Shown here piece by piece: positions 43,012 to 51,517 of a stretch of DNA of 64,000 bases (within the stretch, counting starts at the first letter, position 1; the number at the start of each line of letters is the position of its first letter). The notes below the pieces were generated by a model. That model had not been told where the DNA came from. It saw only the letters and a list, made by a program, of their open reading frames with translations, and made no database searches. The stretch is from DAINPP01 sp963667315. GTDB lineage: Bacteria > Thermotogota > Thermotogae > MWEM01. Position numbers and translations under genes: made by a program. The stretch spans positions 3,917,888-3,981,887 of the forward strand of contig OY763325.1 of NCBI GenBank assembly GCA_963667315.1, given 5' to 3'.

Positions 43012-43652
43012 TAGCCCTTATTCCCCTCTCTTTTTATAAACTGTTTCAGGAATTCAAAAGAGGTATATTTCAACAAGGCGTTCGTTATTGCAGCTGCTAT
43101 CGTACTTCCCCCATGACTGCCGGAAATAGAGATGTGAGGAACATCTGAATAGATGAGTTTTGCCTTCCATTCCGAAGCACCGACAAAACCAACGGGAACG
43201 CCGATAATGAAAGATGGAGAAGGACCTTCCAGTAATCTTCTCAACGCTGTTGGTGCATTTCCGATGACGAAGAGGGCATCACCCTGTGAAAGTGCATGTT
43301 CCATGCATAGATATGAGCGAGAAACGCCCAATTTCTTTGCACTCTCGGCAATATCCTGATCACTGATATAACATTCGTATGAAAAATCCGGAAATTTTAC
43401 TTTTGATATACCTGAAAGGACCATGTTGACATCCGTAACGATTCTGGATGTGGCAATGGCTTTTAAGGAATGCTCATAGAAGTTTTCTGAAAAAGTGACA
43501 GCTTCACCGATTCTCGGATCACCTGTTGTATGAACAACTCGTTTAACAACTTCCCATTCAAAATCGTTGTAACGGTTGCGTGTTCCCCTGTTCTTCATGA
43601 TAGATGTGATGATTTCAAAACTCTTGTTTTCAATATCTGATGGATTCAGCAA
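43011..43652 (-). CDS. cbiC: cobalt-precorrin-8 methylmutase CbiC
   Basis: 213-aa mutase moving the methyl from C11 to C12 to give cobyrinate. Blocks: VHTTGDPRIGEAVTFSENF (~36, with the catalytic histidine), TDVNMVLSGI (~80), FVIGNAPTALRRLLE (~132), FIIGVPVGFVGASEWK (~148) and GSHGGSTIAAAITNALL. Start is TTG at 43652, seven nt after AGGAG; no in-frame ATG gives the conserved N-terminus. First gene of the operon, directly under the cobalamin riboswitch. Confidence 0.94.
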   Translation of the reverse strand: MLNPSDIENKSFEIITSIMKNRGTRNRYNDFEWEVVKRVVHTTGDPRIGEAVTFSENFYEHSLKAIATSRIVTDVNMVLSGISKVKFPDFSYECYISDQDIAESAKKLGVSRSYLCMEHALSQGDALFVIGNAPTALRRLLEGPSPSFIIGVPVGFVGASEWKAKLIYSDVPHISISGSHGGSTIAAAITNALLKYTSFEFLKQFIKREGNKG

Positions 43653-43752
43653 TTTTAGGTCTCCTGTCCCGCCACTCCGAAAATGTATGCAGGTAGAAAC
43701 CTCAGAAAGAAAAAAGTTCTGCTTTTATTACCGGAAAAGCGACTTGTTGTTG

Positions 43753-43919
43753 ATCTTCAGACAGGTCTCCCGACTTACGGATCAGTCTACTAATCACGCC
43801 TTCCCGGTTGCCCAGTGGCATCTTGTGACGTTCGTCCCCGCTTACGGTGGCCGGACCGTTTCGGATTCTCACCGAATTCCATTTCAAAACATGAAGGATC
43901 GTTCTGAATGTCCGAAGAT
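43753..43919 (-). promoter_or_regulatory. cobalamin riboswitch of the cbi operon
   Basis: On the minus strand: P1 5' arm ATCTTC (43914-43919), GGAATTCGGTGAGAATCC, GCC.CCGTAAGC, the TGCCACTGG element, and the B12 box AGTCGGGAGACCTGTC, closing with P1 3' arm GAAGAT (43753-43758). All are canonical cobalamin-aptamer positions. A TATAAT -10 lies at 43941-43946; its -35 is not clear. Between aptamer and start codon, GCTTTT-N8-AAAAGC is followed by AGAACTTTTTT, a possible terminator platform; the cbiC ribosome-binding site also repeats GGAGACCT from the B12 box. High adenosylcobalamin should shut the operon. Confidence 0.95.
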
Positions 43920-44053
43920 ATTCATATTTAATTCGGAAACATTATAACATTTCTTGTTAAAAAAACCATACGGCTTGTGTGATGGTTCATTATACGAGCA
44001 GCTATAAAATTTTGTTGCTTGTTAATCGGCAATTTCAGTAATGCTTAAGAACC

Positions 44054-44497
44054 CTATTTCGAATACAGCATCTCCTGATGCGGGATATCATCTTCGAGAT
44101 ACATCTCCGATACAGCTGAAAAACCGAGACTTTTGTAAAACTCAACGAGATATTGCTGTGCTGAAATTCGAATAGACGTTTCGTTCAAACTGCTCTCAAT
44201 GAAATCAATCGCTTTTAACATCAGTTTTCTTGCAAGGGATTTCTTTCGTTGGTTCTCTTTAACCAGAACCCTTCCAATAGAGATTTCATCGTATGATATT
44301 CCCTTTTCTAAAATTCTTAAATAAGCAATAATCTCTCCGTTTTCTTCAAAATACAGATGATATGCCCATTGGTCTTTACCATCACAATCCTGATAAACAC
44401 AATTTTGTTCTACAACAAAGATTTCATTTCTGACCTTAAGGATTTTGTATAGTTCACTGTTGTTTAGCTCATCAAAATATTTCATCTGAAAATTCAT
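44054..44497 (-). CDS. ElaA-like GNAT acetyltransferase
   Basis: 147-aa single-domain N-acetyltransferase, cytosolic. The N-terminal pattern LNNSELYKILKVRNEIFVVEQ-N-C-YQDCDGKD is characteristic of ElaA-type proteins; acetyl-CoA binding is in IGRVLVKENQRKKSLARKLM (~75-94) and the C-terminal FYKSLGF loop completes the fold. Substrate unknown. It stands between the riboswitch promoter and a run of short remnants; its own promoter is not evident. ATG at 44497 has GGGG upstream; an ATG four codons in is an alternative. Confidence 0.88.
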   Translation of the reverse strand: MNFQMKYFDELNNSELYKILKVRNEIFVVEQNCVYQDCDGKDQWAYHLYFEENGEIIAYLRILEKGISYDEISIGRVLVKENQRKKSLARKLMLKAIDFIESSLNETSIRISAQQYLVEFYKSLGFSAVSEMYLEDDIPHQEMLYSK

Positions 44498-44585
44498 TAA
44501 GTTTTCCCCTTTAACGTATGAATTTTTTACGAAGTTTTATTCAGTATTTTATTATGGAATGGTTAAAATAAAGTGGTACCGGAAC

Positions 44586-44711
44586 TTAAATGATTTGATG
44601 CAAGAAGATATTTATGTCCTCTTTGGTCTTTATTCCCAGAGCCTTTAATTTCTTATCCACTTCACTTCTTAATTCTGAATCAACAGAAATACATCTTCGT
44701 TCTTTTGACAC
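44586..44711 (-). CDS. RelB/DinJ antitoxin-like N-terminal fragment
   Basis: A 41-codon frame starting GTG with AGAGGTGA upstream. The sequence VDSELRSEVDKKLKALGIK followed by KEDINIFLHQII has the ribbon-helix-helix pattern of RelB/DinJ antitoxins (strand, helix, and the S/T-x-x-x-I-x-x-F-L-x-Q stretch). Full antitoxins run 80-95 aa; this one stops after the DNA-binding part, and no toxin follows, so it is either a minimal regulator or a remnant of a lost toxin-antitoxin pair. Confidence 0.45.
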   Translation of the reverse strand: MSKERRCISVDSELRSEVDKKLKALGIKTKEDINIFLHQII

Positions 44712-44760
44712 GATCTCACCTCTTTACTAATTTATTTACAGTGATCTATTATACACAATG

Positions 44761-44886
44761 TTATTTGATTTTTTTCTTTTGTTTTTTCATGTTTAATAGA
44801 ATTGATGCTAGTTCATACCCATTATCCACTTCTATAAGAAAGTAATCATCTTTAAACTCTTTGAAAGTTACCATCGGAATTGTCAT
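44761..44886 (-). CDS. possible small ORF, unknown
   Basis: 41 codons from ATG, encoding MTIPMVTFKEFKDDYFLIEV, then a short acidic part and a lysine-rich tail. No Shine-Dalgarno is visible. It lies just downstream of a bidirectional terminator and 49 nt upstream of the antitoxin-like fragment. It could be a leftover of the same decayed module. The rest of 44498-44993 holds nothing else I can support. Confidence 0.22.
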   Translation of the reverse strand: MTIPMVTFKEFKDDYFLIEVDNGYELASILLNMKKQKKKIK

Positions 44887-44897
44887 TGTGTCTTATG

Positions 44898-44944
44898 AAA
44901 AAGGCAATCACTGCATTTCAATTATTTGAGGTGATTGCCTTTTT
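44898..44944. terminator. terminator of the large lipoprotein gene
   Basis: AAAAAGGCAATCAC pairs perfectly with GTGATTGCCTTTTT across a 19-nt loop; A- and T-runs on the two sides make it bidirectional. It lies 50 nt past the lipoprotein stop. Confidence 0.8.
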
Positions 44945-44993
44945 AAACAATACGATAATCAGTAAAGCTGGTTGATTCTAACTTTGCTCTGAT

Positions 44994-47864
44994 TTATTCT
45001 GAAGTACTCCAGACCTGAATACCCGGATACCGATTGTTGATGACATAAATATCGCCATATGTCCAGACGACTTCTTCCCCAACAATTTCCGCTTCTCTGT
45101 AAAGGAAAGCTTTGAAGAATAGGGTATCATCCGCATAATCGGATGTTTCTCCGGTTTGATCTATCTGGAAACTGCTGATGAGAGTACCGTCAGACTGGAA
45201 GATTGAAACAAAATACTCTTCAGCTTCCGTAACCGATGTGATCATAAAATTTGTCGTTGTAGCGTCCAATTCGTGCATGGAAATATCTACCGCTTCACCG
45301 AGTGTGGCCGGCATGGTGAACAGAAGTTCTGAAGTTCTCCCGTCAACCCTTTCTGGAGAAAGTAAAAGCATTTTTATCGCTTTAACAAAATTGTCTTTAT
45401 CTACGGTGATAAGCTGTTCATGCAGCGAATTTCCACTGTAATTGATTTCTGTAAAGCTTTTTGTTTCACCCGGTACATCAACGCATTGGTATTCCGGTGC
45501 ACTGTCATTGGTTTCGCCGGGATAATGCCCTTCAATCTTTTTATCCGTTGCATCATCCGTCTTCTGAACGAGATTTCTGATTCGGCTGCTTTCGTATTTC
45601 AGTTGCCCCGGAACAGATTGATACCCCTGAAGGTTTGGGATGATTCCATTATAGGCGTTTGCTGAAGTGAGCCGTTCGATATAATAATCAAGTTGTTCGA
45701 AAAATTCCGAATTCATATAGTCTGATTTTAACGCCGTTGTATCCCTGGCAACCTTTAACCCGGTAAGTGTCATTGTATGATCGTCGTTTATCTCGTAGAT
45801 TCGTTTATCACCACTGTTGTTTTTTCCAAACGCAATGACTTTTTTTCCGGTTTTTGAGGTCTTTATTAGATCTATCGGACTTTTAATACTGTCTGTACCG
45901 ATGATATTTTTCAAGGTGTATTTGTTTTTATCCTGACAGGAGCAGTTAATAACACATTGGATTTGTTCAGATTCCCCAAAATCATTGATCCCTACCATAA
46001 AAATAGCCGCCTCATCATTTTTCGGAATACGAACGTTAATGGTAAATATGCCATTCTCATAATTGGCCATGCCGTTCCCACCATCCACTGAGGAGATGAA
46101 ATAAGACACTTTATTACAATTCTGTCCCCTTATCTTTATGGTGACATCACAATGATCTTCATTTTCGGTGCAGTATACAACTGAAGGAGGTGGTTCTGCG
46201 AATTCAATGATCGGAAGTTCACCCTTCTCGACGGTTGCCGTTATTTTGTTTGAATCTCCGTTGTCGTTACTTCCCTGAATTTCTATCGCGTTTTGTCCAT
46301 CTGTCGTTCCAACGAAGGTATCGTAACGATGAAGTGTTTTGCCATCTGGCGTCTGCACGATTTCACCCTGAGGATCGGGGATGTTGTTCAGGATTCCGTT
46401 GTTTTTGATGTTTAATTGTTTTAAAACTTGATCGGCCAGGATTTTGATGTTTAAAGTGGCCTCGGTCGTCAGTTCCGGGATTTCCTCTTCCGTTTCGATA
46501 ACCGGTTCGCTTTCTAAAGGTTTTACAGTCACTTCAAATTTCAAAGCATTTGACTGATTCGGTAAGTAACTTTCATTCAAACCTAAATTATTATTGGGAT
46601 GAAGAGAATTTAAACAGGCTATACTTACCTTGTTTATTTTACCGTTTTCCGCGAGAGGTACACCTATGGTATAAATATATTTTCCATTTACTTTTACCGG
46701 GTTGTTTGAGTCTATAAATGCGGGGATATCAGATTCAAAAAATTCTCCGTTGTCTGTATAAGCACTCGTACAGAACACGGCAACCGGTTGATTGGTTTCA
46801 ATTTTTACAATTGCCATCTCATCGGCTTCAACTTCTGACGGCGGTTGTTCCGCAAAGGCTATTTGCAGCTTTTCAAATTCATCCTGCTTTTGTTTTTCAC
46901 TTGAAGCAATTTGCTGGATCTTATTTCCGGATGTGGGGTAGGTGGCATTACCGCTTTCTGATACGGGGATATCCGGATTGGCTCCTTCGCGCTTTACCTT
47001 TCGGGCAGAAGTTCCTGAAGCTGAAAAGGCTTCTCTTGAGAGACACTCACCCGTTTCATTGAAGATCATTTCATACAGTTGTTCACTGCATCTTGTGATG
47101 AGGGCGAGCTGTGCTTTATCGGTCTCGTATACGGCAACTACACTTTCGCCTTCTGTGAGCTCAAGCGAAATGAACACGCCATCTTTTTTTAAAATCTTAT
47201 TTTCCAGCAGGACAAGGATTTGATCAAACATCGTGAAGGGGCCAAAGATAATGTTCTCATCTGTAAGATTACCAAATTGTTCCTGTGACGAGGCTTCACC
47301 GTTTTCAGGATTCAAGATAAGACAGGTATGTGTATTATTTTGAACTGTCATAACAGCGAGGTGGTTCTCATTGTTTTGTACAACCTTTCCGATACTGAGG
47401 ACTGTTTTCCCCTCAGTTGTCAGATTATTTTCCCAAATAACCGTACCGTTCAGATCACAGGCACCAATCGTTGATCCTTTCATAAAGCAGATGTTATCAT
47501 TAAAAAAAATGAAACGGTCTGAATTTTCCAGGGTAGTCGTTAATTGAGTCGCTGCCTCTGAGTAGCTTCCGTATTTGGATTCCAGAACATACAATCCCTG
47601 TAGTTGTTCCTCTGCTCTCACAGGTCGCCCGGAGACGGTTGATGTCCCTTCGTACAGCAGATAAAGGTTGTCGTATCCGCTTTCAAGCGGTTGAACTGCG
47701 ATTAACGCAAGGGTATCAGTAGAAGATAATGAAAAGCTTTTTCCTTCTCTCAGTGTTGTGTTAATCGTGAGACCGGTGGGGGATATACAACTGATAAAGA
47801 TGAACAATGAGAGGATTGACAGCAAACAGATATAGAAGAAGTGATATCTTTTTTTTGCAAACAT
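44994..47864 (-). CDS. large lipoprotein, beta-propeller-like N-terminus with Ig-like repeats
   Basis: 956 aa. Lipoprotein signal with lipobox FIFISC (Cys ~26). Residues ~40-290 are made of short repeated beta units (e.g. DRFIFFNDNICFMKGSTIGA, and NHLAVMTVQNN), like the blades of a PQQ/WD-type propeller. Two related blocks begin FAEQPPSEVE (~338) and FAEPPPSVV (~555) and look like diverged Ig-like domains, separated by an acidic linker (EETEEEIPELTTE). The last ~150 residues return to beta-propeller-type repeats ending in YGDIYVINNRYPG. Function unknown; probably a surface scaffold or binding protein. A TetR gene lies 32 nt upstream on the same strand, so the two are probably co-transcribed and the lipoprotein is its likely target. 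GGAGGT precedes ATG. Confidence 0.7.
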   Translation of the reverse strand: MFAKKRYHFFYICLLSILSLFIFISCISPTGLTINTTLREGKSFSLSSTDTLALIAVQPLESGYDNLYLLYEGTSTVSGRPVRAEEQLQGLYVLESKYGSYSEAATQLTTTLENSDRFIFFNDNICFMKGSTIGACDLNGTVIWENNLTTEGKTVLSIGKVVQNNENHLAVMTVQNNTHTCLILNPENGEASSQEQFGNLTDENIIFGPFTMFDQILVLLENKILKKDGVFISLELTEGESVVAVYETDKAQLALITRCSEQLYEMIFNETGECLSREAFSASGTSARKVKREGANPDIPVSESGNATYPTSGNKIQQIASSEKQKQDEFEKLQIAFAEQPPSEVEADEMAIVKIETNQPVAVFCTSAYTDNGEFFESDIPAFIDSNNPVKVNGKYIYTIGVPLAENGKINKVSIACLNSLHPNNNLGLNESYLPNQSNALKFEVTVKPLESEPVIETEEEIPELTTEATLNIKILADQVLKQLNIKNNGILNNIPDPQGEIVQTPDGKTLHRYDTFVGTTDGQNAIEIQGSNDNGDSNKITATVEKGELPIIEFAEPPPSVVYCTENEDHCDVTIKIRGQNCNKVSYFISSVDGGNGMANYENGIFTINVRIPKNDEAAIFMVGINDFGESEQIQCVINCSCQDKNKYTLKNIIGTDSIKSPIDLIKTSKTGKKVIAFGKNNSGDKRIYEINDDHTMTLTGLKVARDTTALKSDYMNSEFFEQLDYYIERLTSANAYNGIIPNLQGYQSVPGQLKYESSRIRNLVQKTDDATDKKIEGHYPGETNDSAPEYQCVDVPGETKSFTEINYSGNSLHEQLITVDKDNFVKAIKMLLLSPERVDGRTSELLFTMPATLGEAVDISMHELDATTTNFMITSVTEAEEYFVSIFQSDGTLISSFQIDQTGETSDYADDTLFFKAFLYREAEIVGEEVVWTYGDIYVINNRYPGIQVWSTSE

Positions 47865-47896
47865 TTCGTGACCTCCTTATTTTATTGAAATGAAAC

Positions 47897-48517
47897 TTAT
47901 TGTTCTATAATCCAGCCTTTCATGACAAATTCTATCTTTTGTTTAAAGGCTTGTTTTAGCGTTTCACGATCGTATTCATCCGAATAGATATATGTCATTA
48001 TCTCCATTATGGCAACCGAGAAAATCGAATAAGCGGCTGTTGAACGGTCTGTTTTAATCATCAACCCTTTATCCATACATTCCTGAAGCAGTTCTTCCAG
48101 ATTTTCAACCACCTTGTAATCCAATTCCATCAAATTCTGAAGTGTCTTTGATTTCTTTTTCAGGAACCATGTCAAGACATGTGCCATCTCTCTTAAAAAG
48201 GATTTTGGCATACCGACAGGCCCCTTTATCGCATCAATCAGAAGATCGTAAACCATTTCTACAACGTTTGATTGCAATTGGATTGGTTTTGCCAGGTGTT
48301 GTTCGAGGAATTTATATTTTTCAGCCATGCATTCAATGAAGAGATATTCCTTCGATTTAAAGTAATTGAACAGGGTCCCTTCCGCTATCCCGACAGCTTT
48401 TGCGATTTCTTTTGTTCGGGTGGCTTCATAGCCCTTTTCGGAAAAGAGTTTATAACTTTCTTCGATAATTCTTGCACGTATTATCCCTTTTTGTTCTTTA
48501 TTCAGTCTGGCAGACAT
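47897..48517 (-). CDS. TetR-family regulator (operon with the large lipoprotein)
   Basis: 206 aa. N-terminal TetR helix-turn-helix (~12-58; FSEKGYEATRTKEIAKAVGI and EGTLFNYFKSKEYLF), C-terminal ligand-binding helical domain (~75-206) of unrecognised subtype. The frame extends 10 codons upstream, but AAGGTG seven nt before the ATG at 48517 decides the start and leaves a clean operator in front. Likely an autorepressor that also controls the downstream lipoprotein gene. Confidence 0.9.
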   Translation of the reverse strand: MSARLNKEQKGIIRARIIEESYKLFSEKGYEATRTKEIAKAVGIAEGTLFNYFKSKEYLFIECMAEKYKFLEQHLAKPIQLQSNVVEMVYDLLIDAIKGPVGMPKSFLREMAHVLTWFLKKKSKTLQNLMELDYKVVENLEELLQECMDKGLMIKTDRSTAAYSIFSVAIMEIMTYIYSDEYDRETLKQAFKQKIEFVMKGWIIEQ

Positions 48518-48531
48518 CTTTTCACCTTTTA

Positions 48532-48576
48532 ATATGAGTATACTCATATAATATACTCAAATGTTGCTTTTGTCAA
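48532..48576 (-). promoter_or_regulatory. promoter and operator of the first TetR gene
   Basis: Minus strand TTGACA (48571-48576), 17 nt, TATTAT (48548-48553). Directly at the -10 begins the perfect 18-bp palindrome ATATGAGTATACTCATAT (48532-48549), a textbook position for TetR autorepression. Confidence 0.7.
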
Positions 48577-48797
48577 TAGCGTTAAAAATTGGTAGGTTCA
48601 GATTGTTTGTGTTACAGTATCTGTATTTGAGGATCCTTGAAATATAAAAATTCAAATCAGCAATATGGATTTAAGAAGAAAGAAGTTTTTGGATGAAATG
48701 GGTGTTCTTGAATTTATCAAGAGGGGGTTGTTTTTTTGATAGCATTTAGCGAGGCTGTTTCTCAGGATGATTCAGCAAATAGGCTGATTGCTAATTT

Positions 48798-49496
48798 TCA
48801 AATGAGAAGAGAGTTAATATCTATATCTGAAAACTCAACAACCTTGTTGGCATAATTGATCACAAAAGCCGCTTCCTTAGGTTTTGGAACGAGATTAGAA
48901 AGTCCCATTTTGTTTACATATTCAGACATTTTGCCGATCAAGTCAGTCGGATCTGTACCGGCTATGGCTTTGACGGAGTCGAACCCACTATCGAGGTACA
49001 ATTCTGCCAGTGTTTCCTTAACGGCAAATAAACGGGTTATATCCGATAACCGGATCATACGTATCAGGTCATCACGTTTTATACCTGTATCAGTTAACAG
49101 CCGTTTTAACCCATTGTTCTGTAAATAATACAGCAATTGGTAATTGGTGAAAATCCCCAAAGATTCGAGTTGTCTTATGTTCTTTGGAATGGCTGATTTA
49201 AATTGTTTCAGCTTAAAAGGAGCGGTATACTTGTATTGAAGTCTGTCGATGGTGTTATAAAGGGTTTGGTTGTCAAGCTGATCAAAAAAATGTTTTAAAT
49301 CTTGTGCGTGAAATTCTGTAATCTTGTTCTTTGAATAGTGATACAGGAAGGTATTGATGTCTTTTTCAGTGATCGTTTTGATTTGATGATCGTTCAAGAA
49401 CTTTAAAAAGCGTCTGACACTTTTCCTGATTCTCTTTTTGCGACTTTCTGCGACTTTAACTTTACAGAGAAAATTTTCATCAACTTCCCATTTCAT
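48798..49496 (-). CDS. DUF4332-like helix-hairpin-helix protein
   Basis: 232 aa. N-terminal ~70 residues are basic (VAESRKKRIRKSVRRFLKFL) and resemble the SAM-like DNA-binding segment of tyrosine integrases, but no catalytic domain follows. Residues ~95-215 contain repeated helix-hairpin-helix units (LESLGIFTNYQLLYYLQ; LTDTGIKRDDLIRMIRLSDI; DSGFDSVKAIAGTDPTDLI), the DUF4332 pattern, suggesting nucleic-acid or protein binding. Of three clustered starts, the ATG at 49496 has the right distance to GAGGTG. Monocistronic as far as visible; the gap to the TetR upstream gene (113 nt) and the 280-nt gap downstream hold nothing recognisable beyond the TetR promoter. Function unknown. Confidence 0.65.
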   Translation of the reverse strand: MKWEVDENFLCKVKVAESRKKRIRKSVRRFLKFLNDHQIKTITEKDINTFLYHYSKNKITEFHAQDLKHFFDQLDNQTLYNTIDRLQYKYTAPFKLKQFKSAIPKNIRQLESLGIFTNYQLLYYLQNNGLKRLLTDTGIKRDDLIRMIRLSDITRLFAVKETLAELYLDSGFDSVKAIAGTDPTDLIGKMSEYVNKMGLSNLVPKPKEAAFVINYANKVVEFSDIDINSLLI

Positions 49497-49618
49497 TTTC
49501 ATCACCTCAACACCTTATATTCAGCAATATATGTTTGCATCATCTTCAGATAGGCAGAAAGTCAATCATAAAGATTTCAGAACTATTCAAACGTTCTCGT
49601 TTAATAATAAGCATACAT

Positions 49619-50251
49619 TTATCTCACTTTATCGTCAGTTGTTCTTGTAAATAATTTCATTAACATATTCACATTTTCATCGATGATTTCTTCCACGGTT
49701 TTTCCGAAATAGCCTTCAAGCCAATAGCGTTTTGACTGGAGAAGGAGTGAAAGTCCAAAGATAGTTGAATGAACGTGAATCGCGAGACTCTCTTTTGAAA
49801 ATTCTGAATCTGATTTTTGTTCACTGAGTTCCCGGAAAAATTTCATCGGTTCATATTTATTTGCTTCAAGTACAATTTTGCCTGTTATTTCGGGATAATC
49901 CTTTAAGTAATCCTGTTCATTAAAAAATATGATGATTTTAGCCTTTTGGGGATTTTCAACCATGTAGTTCAGATAAGCCCGACACATCACCTCCATTTGC
50001 TTCAGCGAGATGGTCTTTTCAAACGATTCAAATGATTTTTCAAGTTGTTTGTTCATATCTGAGAAACAATAATGGACTACACCTAAATACATAGCTGTTT
50101 TTGTTTCATAGTATTTATAAAGTGTGCGTTTACTGACCGTCGCCTTTGAGGCTATCTCGTCTGCTTTTATCTGTGTAAGTTCCTTTTCGTACAGGAGGTT
50201 GAGCAAAGCGTTTATAATTTTATTTTTTATATATTGTTCTTTTTCTTTCAT
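49619..50251 (-). CDS. TetR-family regulator next to a GNAT gene
   Basis: 210 aa: TetR helix-turn-helix (~10-55; ADEIASKATVSKRTLYKYYETK) and a C-terminal domain of the AcrR type (TetR_C with YLNYMVENPQKAKIIIFF). GGGAGGAG before ATG. Its promoter region (50280-50307) closely matches that of the acetyltransferase gene that precedes it, so the two probably form one small regulon with this protein as the common repressor. Confidence 0.88.
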   Translation of the reverse strand: MKEKEQYIKNKIINALLNLLYEKELTQIKADEIASKATVSKRTLYKYYETKTAMYLGVVHYCFSDMNKQLEKSFESFEKTISLKQMEVMCRAYLNYMVENPQKAKIIIFFNEQDYLKDYPEITGKIVLEANKYEPMKFFRELSEQKSDSEFSKESLAIHVHSTIFGLSLLLQSKRYWLEGYFGKTVEEIIDENVNMLMKLFTRTTDDKVR

Positions 50252-50279
50252 TGAATCACTCCTCCCTGAAAGGAAATAA

Positions 50280-50307
50280 ACTATAAATTTGTTTCGGCCG
50301 GAGTCTA
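50280..50307 (-). promoter_or_regulatory. promoter/operator of the second TetR gene
   Basis: Minus strand TAGACT (50302-50307), 16 nt, TATAGT (50280-50285), with an imperfect dyad AAACAAATTTATAGTTTATTT centred on the -10 (given here in part). Same hexamers, spacing and dyad position as at 51338-51365. Confidence 0.6.
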
Positions 50308-50355
50308 TCGTAAAATATATGTTTTACAGTATATTTCTTAAAATACACTTTTCAG

Positions 50356-51267
50356 TCAGTTCTCCTCTTTTAAGGTTTTCTTATAATAGAAAACTTCTTT
50401 AACAGCAACCGGACCGAGGGATTGATATAGAAAATTTGAGACAGCTCCATGAACGCCACCAATTGTCGTTTTTTCAACACCAAGGTTTTTCAGTCTTTTA
50501 AAACATTCCTTTGCCATGGCTTTTCCAAAGCCCATTTTTCGATAATCCGAGTGAACACCCATGGGTTCGATATAGCCTCTTGTCCGATCTTCAGCTGTCA
50601 GCCATCCGATACAGTAACCAGCCGCCTTATTGTCAGGTGTTATGGTGAGGAGTTCAAGCTCAGCAATATATTCCGGAGAGGCTTGAAGTGATTTGACCTT
50701 AGTCTCATTGATTCTTGGATTATTGAAAGAATTTCTCGCAACTTCAACTCGTTGTTCATAATCTCCGTATTCAGAAAAACTCATGATTCTGAATCCCGGC
50801 TTTAACGTGTATTTGAAGTCAAAATTATTCAGATCGTATTCATATTGTGTCTCATCCTGTCCGGATTTATGATAACCTTGTTCTTCAAAGAGATTGATCT
50901 TTCTCTTGTCAAAATCGTATATGGAAGTGTATATTTCTTTATGCGTCTTCTCCCAATTTTGTTCTGTCCAGGAAATGATCTCCGTTAGAAGTTGTGGATC
51001 ATAGTCAGGGTCTGCAATGATAAAAAAATCATTTCTTCCATATTCAGAGATCATAAGCCCGACAATTTTTTCACCATCCATCCAGTAATGGGCATTTTTC
51101 ATGAAAAATTCAACTTCCTTTTCTGCATGATAATTATAACGCCACCAATCCAACCTTCCAGGATCCCAACAGTTGTCAAAATTGGGATGTTTATATACTC
51201 TGATTAAAAAATCTCTTATGCGATTGTATTCAGCCTCATCGTTTTTAAATACATCATTGTGGATCAT
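50356..51267 (-). CDS. two-domain GNAT acetyltransferase
   Basis: 303 aa with two GNAT halves. The N-terminal half (~1-140) is divergent and carries W-rich segments (WDPGRLDWWRYNYHAE); the C-terminal half (~150-303) has the complete acetyl-CoA site IEPMGVHSDYRKMGFGKAMA (~228-247) and a final FLYQSLG loop. Cytosolic; substrate unknown. AGGGGG before ATG. Preceded by a strong palindromic promoter/operator shared with the downstream TetR gene, which suggests control by that regulator, as seen for resistance-type acetyltransferases. Confidence 0.85.
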   Translation of the reverse strand: MIHNDVFKNDEAEYNRIRDFLIRVYKHPNFDNCWDPGRLDWWRYNYHAEKEVEFFMKNAHYWMDGEKIVGLMISEYGRNDFFIIADPDYDPQLLTEIISWTEQNWEKTHKEIYTSIYDFDKRKINLFEEQGYHKSGQDETQYEYDLNNFDFKYTLKPGFRIMSFSEYGDYEQRVEVARNSFNNPRINETKVKSLQASPEYIAELELLTITPDNKAAGYCIGWLTAEDRTRGYIEPMGVHSDYRKMGFGKAMAKECFKRLKNLGVEKTTIGGVHGAVSNFLYQSLGPVAVKEVFYYKKTLKEEN

Positions 51268-51317
51268 AAACTCAACCCCCTTTTATTCAGTGTGCCCTGT
51301 TAATTTTTTTTCGTACA

Positions 51318-51366
51318 ATAGACTCCAGGGGAAGTAAACTATAGGTTTACTTCCCCTGGAGTCTAT
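51318..51366 (-). promoter_or_regulatory. 22-bp-arm palindrome carrying the GNAT promoter
   Basis: Arms ATAGACTCCAGGGG... (51318-51339) and its exact complement (51345-51366) with loop TATAG. On the minus strand TAGACT (51360-51365), 16 nt, TATAGT (51338-51343) form the promoter, centred in the dyad. The region 51268-51517 otherwise holds only the start signals of the two divergent genes. Confidence 0.7.
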
Positions 51367-51517
51367 CATATAAGATTATTTCTTGTCAAGAGTTATGTAA
51401 AATATATGAAGAATAGATGTTATAATCAAATCTAAGAAAGTTTGCTGAAGTGGAAAATATCAAAAAAATCATGAATGCTAACTTAAAATTTCAGTATTTC
51501 ATATAAAGGAAAAGGGG

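Noticed and set aside
44054..44993. Possible complete toxin-antitoxin operon next to the RelB-like fragment
   Set aside because: No toxin-sized frame exists on either strand; the only neighbours are an ElaA-like acetyltransferase and a 41-codon orphan.
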